Shown here: positions 4,855 to 11,300 of the stretch, piece by piece
How the letters are laid out: the number at the start of each line of letters is the position of its first letter
Numbering within the stretch: the stretch's first letter is position 1
DNA from: an uncultured Collinsella sp.
GTDB taxonomy: Bacteria > Actinomycetota > Coriobacteriia > Coriobacteriales > Coriobacteriaceae
DNA: 14,066 bases
NCBI GenBank assembly: GCA_902495265.1
Contig: CABUWR010000015.1
Coordinates: 1 to 14,066 of the forward strand
Direction: 5' to 3'
Notes under the pieces: model-generated
Databases searched by the model: none
What the model saw: only the letters and a program-made list of their open reading frames with translations
Told to the model about the DNA's origin: nothing
Position numbers and translations under genes: made by a program

Positions 4855-7218
4855 ATGGCAGACGAACTTGTTTTTAGTGCTGGCGAGATAGTTTACGCCA
4901 TGCCTCAACTGCCCAAAGTTACATCTGTGCCGCTGAACGGTAGCGCCGTGCTGGTTGGTTTTAAGGACGCTCCCGATGGGGAGGAGGTCCTCTTTGATTT
5001 TGACCCTCAGGCTGAAAAGGCTACGAAGCTCGACTATGAACTTGCAGCCGTTAGCGGGCTCCTCACGGGCGCGTTGAATATCCTTTGGCAGAAAGACTTC
5101 AACCTAGAGGGTGCCAAAGAGTGGGGCGACGAGAAGGTTGGCAAATTCGTTCTTACGATTGCCAAGTCTGCGGGTATGACAAAGGCGGATGCAACTCTAG
5201 AAGACGCTATTCGCTTTCTAGAGAAAGAGTTTCCTCTTGCCACGGACAAGCTAACCGCTGAGTTTGGCGGCGGGCTCCAACATCATCTGCGGGATTTCTC
5301 GCACCACCCGAGCTTGGTTGGCCTTGCGTGTTCGATCCTCTCGCAATTCACGTGCAAAGGCTATGGTACCGATACGGCCGGCCGGTTTGTCGCCTTTGAC
5401 CTGCCTGCCGCCGCCTTCGATCCCGACTGCCCTCTTGTAGGCAGGAACGTTCCAGAGAAGATCGCGTTTGGCACTCTGTTCTGGGCGATGCATCTCGTGA
5501 GCGACATGGCGGGGCCTAGTTCAAACCCCGGTAAGGGGACGGGTATTCCCGGCGTTGTGCTGTCCCTGCTAAAGGAGCTCTCCTCCCTGCCTGTTTTTCA
5601 AGACATGCAGATTGCCTATAAGGGCAAGGATATTCGCATTCAGCAATGGATCTCAAAGCTGTTTAACGGAACGGCGTTCAAAACCGAGGACGGCAAGCCC
5701 ATTCGCTTCGACCTTCGGACGGAAGTCGGTCTTTTCGATCAAGCCTTAAGCCAGGTGCCAGCAGTCGTGGCCAACGAGGTTATCGTTCGTTGTCTCTACA
5801 TGCTTTCAAGGCTCAAGGCCGAGCTAGAACGTTGCGAAGTGAGTGATGTCTCCGGCTTGCGCAAGCTCAAGGCTTCGCATTTCATGCCCTACAACAGCAG
5901 GGCCCTCACTCGCATGGTCACGGTTTCGAGTACTTCGTTCGTTCTGGCGAATCTGGCGACGGCGGCGGTCAGGGCGGGTATCGAATGCGAGGGGAACAAG
6001 GTCGTGTTCGCCCAGAAGTTCTTCTTGCGAATAAGCTACGTTGGAGTTGGACGCCTTGCGTTTGCCCTCCATGCCGACTGGGGCTATATGGCGGAGGAAA
6101 TGTCCGAGGCTTGGACTGAGCGTGCCAGGCGCCGCCAGGATATTTTCGATGGATTCCACTTTTATAGCCTAGATAGAGAAACGACGAGGATTGCCTTCTC
6201 GCTGAAGCTTGCCGCCATCAACTACGACTGCGGGAACGAGAAGAACGAAGTGCGCAAAGGGCAAAAGAGGAGCTGGGCCCGCGCGTGGCAGGATTCGGTC
6301 ACGGATGGCCTAGGCATTGATGCAGGCGGCTATTTTTTGAGCGAGGAAGATGCGTACGGAGCCCTTGAGGCTATTTCGCGGCAGCGAGGCGGCAAGGTGC
6401 GCGCTTTGCTGATCGCTCAGGAGCTGGTTGAGTTTCGCCCCTATTTCCAGATAGGAGATGAAGAGAAGAAGGAATACAAAGGTTTGAAGGGGAGCGGGGC
6501 TTGGGTTAAAGATGAATTTCCCAGGAGACAAGACGCGGTTGATTCGGATGCCATACGTTCCCTCGAGAAGCATCGCGGGACGCGCGCTCGTGAGCTTTCG
6601 GATACATTACCAAAGCTCTTGGTGGGCGGTGCCATTGCTGCGGCGGCGTTCGTAGGCGCAGGAGGGGTGGCTGCGGCATTCGCTTCGGATATCGCTGTCG
6701 GCATCTTCGGAGGCTCGTTTGTCGGCCTCCACGGAGCAGCGCTTGTCAATGCGAGCCTTGCCGCGGCTGGCGGCGGAGCCTTGGCCACCGGTGGCATGGG
6801 AATGGCCGGCGGGACTGCTTTGATTACGGGGAGCGGCGCCGCGCTTGGTCTTTTGGGATCGGGCGGCGTTGCTTTGGCGGCATCGATGGGGGAGAACTAT
6901 GCGCAGTTCGTGCTCGTTGAATGTTCGAGGCTTCTTGCTTTTCTTGATGTGGCAACTGACCGCTGCCCGCATGAGGGGGCCGTTTTGGTGCGGAAGGCAG
7001 CCGAGGCCGTGCAGCGCAGCATCGCTGGTGTTGAGGAGGATGTCGAGAAGGAGAATGGAAAGGGGGATCGCAGGGATGGCAGGTTGCTCAAGCAGTTGAA
7101 GAAGGGGCTTGGGTATTTGTCTTCAACCCTTAAGCTGATCGAGAAGATGCAGGAGCGCCTTGGTGCCGCCGGTGAGAGTGAGTCGCTCAACAGCTTGCCG
7201 GCATCAAGTGATGAATAG
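4855..7218 (+). CDS. 787-aa protein of unknown function, hydrophobic Gly/Ala-rich segment
   Basis: ATG at 4855 is chosen over the in-frame TTG 4837 because AGGAGG (4841-4846) lies 8 bases before it. I do not recognise a named family. Visible parts: a mostly soluble N-terminal third; HHLRDFSHHPSLVGL with H143, H144, D147, H150 and H151; then FWAMHLVSDMAG with H213 and D217. Paired His/Asp motifs near hydrophobic helices could bind a metal, as in HD or membrane hydrolase enzymes; this is inference. Residues about 588-678 are a long Gly/Ala-rich hydrophobic run (VGGAIAAAAFVGAGG ... GGVALAAS) able to span or insert into a membrane several times. The last 100 residues are charged and probably helical or coiled. 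No signal peptide is seen. It sits directly upstream of, and codirectional with, a type I restriction operon but has its own spacing. Confidence 0.8.
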   Translation: MADELVFSAGEIVYAMPQLPKVTSVPLNGSAVLVGFKDAPDGEEVLFDFDPQAEKATKLDYELAAVSGLLTGALNILWQKDFNLEGAKEWGDEKVGKFVLTIAKSAGMTKADATLEDAIRFLEKEFPLATDKLTAEFGGGLQHHLRDFSHHPSLVGLACSILSQFTCKGYGTDTAGRFVAFDLPAAAFDPDCPLVGRNVPEKIAFGTLFWAMHLVSDMAGPSSNPGKGTGIPGVVLSLLKELSSLPVFQDMQIAYKGKDIRIQQWISKLFNGTAFKTEDGKPIRFDLRTEVGLFDQALSQVPAVVANEVIVRCLYMLSRLKAELERCEVSDVSGLRKLKASHFMPYNSRALTRMVTVSSTSFVLANLATAAVRAGIECEGNKVVFAQKFFLRISYVGVGRLAFALHADWGYMAEEMSEAWTERARRRQDIFDGFHFYSLDRETTRIAFSLKLAAINYDCGNEKNEVRKGQKRSWARAWQDSVTDGLGIDAGGYFLSEEDAYGALEAISRQRGGKVRALLIAQELVEFRPYFQIGDEEKKEYKGLKGSGAWVKDEFPRRQDAVDSDAIRSLEKHRGTRARELSDTLPKLLVGGAIAAAAFVGAGGVAAAFASDIAVGIFGGSFVGLHGAALVNASLAAAGGGALATGGMGMAGGTALITGSGAALGLLGSGGVALAASMGENYAQFVLVECSRLLAFLDVATDRCPHEGAVLVRKAAEAVQRSIAGVEEDVEKENGKGDRRDGRLLKQLKKGLGYLSSTLKLIEKMQERLGAAGESESLNSLPASSDE

Positions 7219-7503
7219 GTTCGGGCAGTCTGGCTGCAATTCTATGCCATTAGCGCCCTCGCTCAAGCTGGCGTCATGCTTACCCATCTCTTTGTGGAAC
7301 GTGATAAGTGTGTTAGCGGCTTGCTCGGTGTCTTTTTGAGTTGCCGACTAGTTCTCATCGAGCTCCTTCAGGCGGGAGAGACGACGGTTCAGAGTGTTAT
7401 TCCCCTTCTTATTGGCGTTAATTACTTGCCTATCCATCTGTGCTAGACGGTAATTAGTTTTCAGTCCTTTGCTAGAATCATAGGCACATTTGTATTGCAT
7501 CAT
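7204..7503 (-). pseudogene. possible 99-codon ORF interrupted by one amber codon
   Basis: On the minus strand from ATG at 7503 the frame is open for 100 codons except for one TAG at codon 52 (7350-7348). It reads MMQYKCAYDSSKGLKTNYRL .. NNTLNRRLSRLKELDEN, amber, SATQKDTEQAANTLITFHKE .. to TGA at 7206-7204. The composition is protein-like, charged and helical. It overlaps the last 15 bases of the 787-aa gene and, at its start, the palindrome in front of the RHH gene. No good ribosome binding site is seen and I do not recognise a family. A single stop in 100 codons could also be chance. Confidence 0.35.
7470..7478 (+). promoter_or_regulatory. extended -10 promoter of the restriction operon
   Basis: TGC-TAGAAT: an extended TG motif (7470-7471) and TAGAAT at 7473-7478. 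The -35 region 17 bases upstream (GTAATT) is poor, as is common with an extended -10. Transcription would begin near 7485, before the palindrome at 7494. Confidence 0.45.
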
Positions 7504-7508
7504 GCAAT
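7494..7508. promoter_or_regulatory. perfect palindrome ATTGCAT-C-ATGCAAT, likely operator
   Basis: Seven-base arms around a single C, located between the predicted transcription start (about 7485) and the ribosome binding site (GGAGG 7512-7516). A regulator bound here would block the whole operon. The first gene encodes an RHH-type protein, the natural candidate to bind it; that pairing is inferred. Confidence 0.55.
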
Positions 7509-7521
7509 CGCGGAGGTTCCC

Positions 7522-7728
7522 ATGAAGTACGCCGACCTTATCGACGGAGAAGCAACCCCGAGCGAGCTCAGAAGCTTCCTCGTGGACGGCGAGAACGTGG
7601 CAGTAACCGTCCGCATTCCCAAGAACATGCGCGACGCCGCCAGGGAGGCGGCTGCTCTCAATGGCGTTAGCTTCACGTCTCTCGTAAAGACGAGCCTCAT
7701 CGAGTATCTGTCCAAGAAGGAGAAGTAA
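7522..7728 (+). CDS. small ribbon-helix-helix-type regulator of the restriction operon
   Basis: 68 aa from ATG at 7522, with GGAGG five bases upstream. The in-frame ATT upstream is not needed. The C-terminal 43 residues (AVTVRIPKNMRDAAREAAA .. VSFTSLVKTSLIEYLSKK) match the pattern of a CopG/Arc-like ribbon-helix-helix: a basic strand, a first helix, a turn and a hydrophobic second helix. The first 25 residues are an acidic arm. It ends two bases before hsdM, whose ribosome binding site (AAGGAG, 7717-7722) lies inside it, so they are co-translated. Likely role: dimeric repressor or balance factor for the restriction-modification genes. An antitoxin role is an alternative, but no toxin gene is adjacent. 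Confidence 0.75.
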   Translation: MKYADLIDGEATPSELRSFLVDGENVAVTVRIPKNMRDAAREAAALNGVSFTSLVKTSLIEYLSKKEK

Positions 7729-7730
7729 CG

Positions 7731-9527
7731 ATGGCAGACAGCGACGATCTCATCAAGGCCGTTGGCGCTAATATTCAGGAGAAGGCATCCCTTATCTGGA
7801 GCGCTGCCGACACCCTGCGCGGTCCCTACAAGCCGCATGAGTACGGCCTGGTTATCCTTCCTATGACCGTCATCAAGCGCTTTCATGATTGTCTCGCTCC
7901 CACACACGATGCTGTTCTCGCCGCTGCTGAGAAATACAAGACGCTTGCCGTGAAGGACGGCTTTCTGCGCGAAGCCTCTGGTTACCCCTTTTACAACACC
8001 TCTAAGTTCACCTTCGAGACACTTAAGGCCGACCCAGAGAACATCGAGGATAACTTCAAGGACTACATCAACGGGTTCTCGGACAACGTGCAGGACATCC
8101 TGGCGCGCATGAAGTTCGCCGACCAGATCGAACGCCTCTCCGACCCGGATGCCCCACTGCTCTACCAGATTATCTGCGACTTCTGCAAGCCGCAGGCCGA
8201 TATGTCTCCCGATAAAATCCGTGCGGTGGATATGGGCTATATCTTCGAAAATCTCATCCAGCGCTTCTCTGAGTCTTACGACGAGGATGCTGGCGCCCAC
8301 TTTACGAGCCGCGACATCGTGTACCTTATGACCGACCTGCTCATCCAGGCGGACTCGCACGTCTTTGAAGGCGATCGCATCACCAAGACGGTCTACGATC
8401 AGACCATGGGCACCTCGCAGATGCTCGGTTGCACCGAGGAACGCCTACGCCAGCTCGACGCCGATGCTCATGTGACCTGCTACGGCCAGGAGTTCAACCC
8501 GTTCACCTTCGGCATCGCGAAGGCGAGCGCGCTCATTCGCGGTGAGGACGACGCTAACATGCGCTTTGGTGATACCCTGTCCGCCGACAAGTTCGAGGGC
8601 TTCAAGTTCGACTACTGCATCTCCAACCCTCCGTTCGGAGACCCGTGGAACCCACAGGCCGCTGCGGTGGAGAAGGAGTTCAAGACCGCCGGCGGCGGGC
8701 GCTTCCCGGTTGAGAAACTCCCAGCCAAGGGCGACGGCCAGATGCTCTTCGTGCTCAACGGGCTGTCGAAGCTCAAGGACGATGGTGTGATGGCAATCAT
8801 CCAAGACGCCAGCCCGCTCTACAAAGGCAAACCCGGCAGCGGCGAGGACGGCATCCGCCGCTACGTGCTGGAGAACGACTGGCTCGACGCCATCGTGCAG
8901 CTGCCCTGCGACTCGTTCTACAACACCGGCATTGCTACATACGTGTGGCTCTTCAGCAAGGCGAAGGCGCCCGAGCATCGTGACCACGTGCTGCTCATCG
9001 ACGCCTCCCAGTGCTTCGAGAAGCGCCGCAAGGGCATCGGCGACAAGAAGAATGACATCACCAAATCCTGCCGCGATCTTATCGTCCGGGCGTATTCCGA
9101 GTACCGCGACGGTACCTGGACTGGCGAAGGGTCCAACGGACAGGAGGTCTCTGTCGAGGCGCGTCTGATGGAGACGGTCGAGTTCGGCTTTAACCGCGTG
9201 ACCGTGGAGAGTCCCGTCGTCGATGAGAGCGGGGAGCCCGTCCTCAACAAGCACGGGAAGATGCAAGCCGACAAGGCAAAGGCCGACACTGAGGACATTC
9301 CCCTTAACCAGGACATCGACGCCTATATCGAGCGCGAGGTGCGCCCGTACAACAAATACGCTTGGGTGGACAAGAAGAAGACCAAGGTGGGCTATACCAT
9401 TCCATTCACGCGCGTGTTCTACAAGTACGCCGAGCTCGAACCTGCTGACGAGATCGCCAAGCGCATCCTCGAGCACGAGAAGACGCTTGAGAAGAGCCTC
9501 GAGGCGCTCTTCGGCGAGGTGCGCTAG
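7731..9527 (+). CDS. hsdM: type I restriction-modification methyltransferase subunit
   Basis: 598 aa from ATG at 7731. An HsdM N-terminal helical domain covers roughly residues 8-140, followed by a Rossmann methyltransferase core. GAHFTSRDIVYLMTDLL corresponds to the conserved HFTPR region. Motif I appears as YDQTMGTSQML (D223, G227) where most HsdM have DPxCGTGG. The catalytic motif is NPPF at 299-302, giving N6-adenine methylation with S-adenosylmethionine. It would form the M2S complex with HsdS and methylate both strands of a split target site. It is somewhat longer than the roughly 500-530 residues common for HsdM; the extra is in the C-terminal part, with a lysine-rich segment near 505-560. 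Second gene of the operon, two bases after the regulator and two before hsdS. Confidence 0.95.
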   Translation: MADSDDLIKAVGANIQEKASLIWSAADTLRGPYKPHEYGLVILPMTVIKRFHDCLAPTHDAVLAAAEKYKTLAVKDGFLREASGYPFYNTSKFTFETLKADPENIEDNFKDYINGFSDNVQDILARMKFADQIERLSDPDAPLLYQIICDFCKPQADMSPDKIRAVDMGYIFENLIQRFSESYDEDAGAHFTSRDIVYLMTDLLIQADSHVFEGDRITKTVYDQTMGTSQMLGCTEERLRQLDADAHVTCYGQEFNPFTFGIAKASALIRGEDDANMRFGDTLSADKFEGFKFDYCISNPPFGDPWNPQAAAVEKEFKTAGGGRFPVEKLPAKGDGQMLFVLNGLSKLKDDGVMAIIQDASPLYKGKPGSGEDGIRRYVLENDWLDAIVQLPCDSFYNTGIATYVWLFSKAKAPEHRDHVLLIDASQCFEKRRKGIGDKKNDITKSCRDLIVRAYSEYRDGTWTGEGSNGQEVSVEARLMETVEFGFNRVTVESPVVDESGEPVLNKHGKMQADKAKADTEDIPLNQDIDAYIEREVRPYNKYAWVDKKKTKVGYTIPFTRVFYKYAELEPADEIAKRILEHEKTLEKSLEALFGEVR

Positions 9528-9529
9528 CG

Positions 9530-10732
9530 ATGCGGGAGATGAAGGTTAATGGTGTCGAGTGGCTCGGCGAGGTGCCCGCGGGATGGACTTTTGCACCGTT
9601 CAAACGACTGTATTCACAGGTCTCCATCACAAATTGCGAGAGCGAAGAGCTCCTTTCGGTCTACTTGAATCGTGGAGTTATCCGCTATGTGGACTCTGAT
9701 GGGGTGCAGGTGCATAAGCCAAGCAAATCTTTGTTGAAGTATCAGCTGGTTCGTCCGGGCAATTTTGTTCTAAACAACCAACAAGCATGGCGTGGATCCG
9801 TTGGGATATCTATTTACCGCGGAATAGTCAGCCCCGCTTACTATGTTCTCGAGAAAAACACAAGCAATATAGATGATCGTTTCGCTAATTATCTATTTAG
9901 AGGTCCTTTTGTGCAGGTGCTTGAACTGTGCAGTCGAGGGGTCGGCACAATCCAAAGAAATATTTCACTTGTTGAGCTAAAGTCGGAAATGGTGCCTCTG
10001 CCGCCCCTCGACGAGCAGCGCCGTATCGCGGACTTCCTGGACGAGAGGTGCGGCGAGATCGACCGCGCCGTCTTCGCCGCCGAGCGGTCTATCGAGGAGC
10101 TGAACCTGTATCGCTCTGCACGTTTGGAAGAGATGATTACCAGAGTTTCGCACGAAGCGCCGCGGGAGAAACTCAAATACGTGCTGAAGGAGTCTAAGGA
10201 TAAATCTCCTGACGGAATCGGAGAGCCGCTGTCAATTACGATCGCTCGTGGAGTGCTTCGTTCTATTGAACTGGCCATACCGAATCCGACATCAAGCCTT
10301 GTTGGTGCCAAAATTGTCCATGCTGGCGACCTGGTCTTCAATAAGCTAAAGGCGTATTACGGCGTGATGTACGTGTCGCCTTACAACGGCTTGATTAGCC
10401 CGGAATATGCCGTTTATCAGGCCATCGATATGGAGAGAACCTCACTGAAATATCTTGAGTACGTATTCCATACAGCAGCAGTGATTGATGAATTTATAAT
10501 TCGCATCTCTGGTGTTGCGGATGGTTTCAGGCGCTTGTATACAAGCGATCTGTTTGACATAGCGGTGCCAGTGCCTTCTATCGAGGTGCAGCAGCGTATC
10601 GTGGCGGAACTGGATGACCTGTATGCTTCCATTGCCGAGTCGATAGGGGCCAAGCAGGCTATCATTGCCGACCTCAAAGCATACAAGCAGTCGCTCATTT
10701 ACGAGGCCGTCACCGGAAAGCGGGAGGTGTAG
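9530..10732 (+). CDS. hsdS: type I restriction-modification specificity subunit
   Basis: 400 aa from ATG at 9530; a second in-frame ATG at 9539 is possible, but GAGG at 9515-9518 fits the first. Two target-recognition domains (about 10-155 and 205-345) are each followed by a conserved helical spacer: PLPPLDEQRRIADFLDERCG (from 157) and VPVPSIEVQQRIVAELDDLY (from 346). The first domain opens with VNGVEWLGEVPAGW, a standard HsdS start. Each domain binds one half of the split DNA site. The domains are visibly AT-richer than the spacers and than hsdM, the usual mark of domain exchange by recombination. No second hsdS or inverted repeat for phase switching is in the window. Confidence 0.95.
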   Translation: MREMKVNGVEWLGEVPAGWTFAPFKRLYSQVSITNCESEELLSVYLNRGVIRYVDSDGVQVHKPSKSLLKYQLVRPGNFVLNNQQAWRGSVGISIYRGIVSPAYYVLEKNTSNIDDRFANYLFRGPFVQVLELCSRGVGTIQRNISLVELKSEMVPLPPLDEQRRIADFLDERCGEIDRAVFAAERSIEELNLYRSARLEEMITRVSHEAPREKLKYVLKESKDKSPDGIGEPLSITIARGVLRSIELAIPNPTSSLVGAKIVHAGDLVFNKLKAYYGVMYVSPYNGLISPEYAVYQAIDMERTSLKYLEYVFHTAAVIDEFIIRISGVADGFRRLYTSDLFDIAVPVPSIEVQQRIVAELDDLYASIAESIGAKQAIIADLKAYKQSLIYEAVTGKREV

Positions 10733-10735
10733 CCA

Positions 10736-11299
10736 ATGGGTGATTCCTATCGTCTCCCTCGCATCGTGTTGGAAGCGTCATCGTCAAAAACGTGGGATGC
10801 CGCTATCTCCGAATGGCACGTGACGGGATGCCGTGACAATGGGGACGCTTCTGGCGATTGTCTTTGCGGACACGAGGGCATTAGGTATGAGTTCACTATC
10901 AAAAACTCTGTCAACGGGAACGAGCTCTCACCAATAGGCTCAACCTGCATCCTGAAGTTCGAAAACGATGAGCTCAAGAACGAGGTTGAAGGTTGGAGAG
11001 CGGCAATCAAGTTGCTGGAGGCCCTCGAGGCAAGAAGGCCGGACGTACGACTCGACGGCATGAACAGGGACCTGTTCTCTCGATGTCTCTACGCCTTCCT
11101 TTACGAGAAAGGTGCTTTTCCGCCCAACAGGTACAACGGTTACGACGGCCGAAACGATTACGAGTTCATGGTGGATATGTTCAACAAGAGGACGGCACCG
11201 ACAGAAAAGCAGCGCGCGAAGATGTACATGGTGCTAAACAAGAGCATATTTCCGTGGCTCGTTCTTTTCGGTCGTGAGCTGAGAGAGATGAGGCTGTAG
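10736..11299 (+). CDS. four-cysteine putative zinc-binding protein inside the restriction operon
   Basis: 187 aa from ATG at 10736, with GGGAGG (10722-10727) eight bases upstream, three bases after hsdS and one base before hsdR. Residues 27-75 read WHVTGCRD .. GDCLCGHEGIRYEFTIKN .. ELSPIGSTCILKF, giving C32, C42, C44 and C71 plus H46. This C-x9-C-x-C...C pattern, with a GS-x-CI end, recalls a small zinc-ribbon-like motif that I remember from assorted bacterial and phage proteins; I cannot name the family. The C-terminal half is helical and aromatic (YNGYDGRNDYEFMVDMF). It may be a passenger, a DNA-binding accessory or a modulator of HsdR; none is proven. Confidence 0.8.
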   Translation: MGDSYRLPRIVLEASSSKTWDAAISEWHVTGCRDNGDASGDCLCGHEGIRYEFTIKNSVNGNELSPIGSTCILKFENDELKNEVEGWRAAIKLLEALEARRPDVRLDGMNRDLFSRCLYAFLYEKGAFPPNRYNGYDGRNDYEFMVDMFNKRTAPTEKQRAKMYMVLNKSIFPWLVLFGRELREMRL

Positions 11300-11300
11300 C

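Noticed and set aside
4484..7503. Amber codon reassignment or suppression explaining the TAG-broken frames
   Set aside because: The exonuclease, 787-aa, hsdM, hsdS and 187-aa genes all end in TAG, so TAG works as a stop here.
8445..9476. 343-codon minus-strand frame opposite hsdM, and the 286-codon one at 7500-8360
   Set aside because: Both lie opposite hsdM and the RHH gene, with the same shadow composition and no ribosome binding site.
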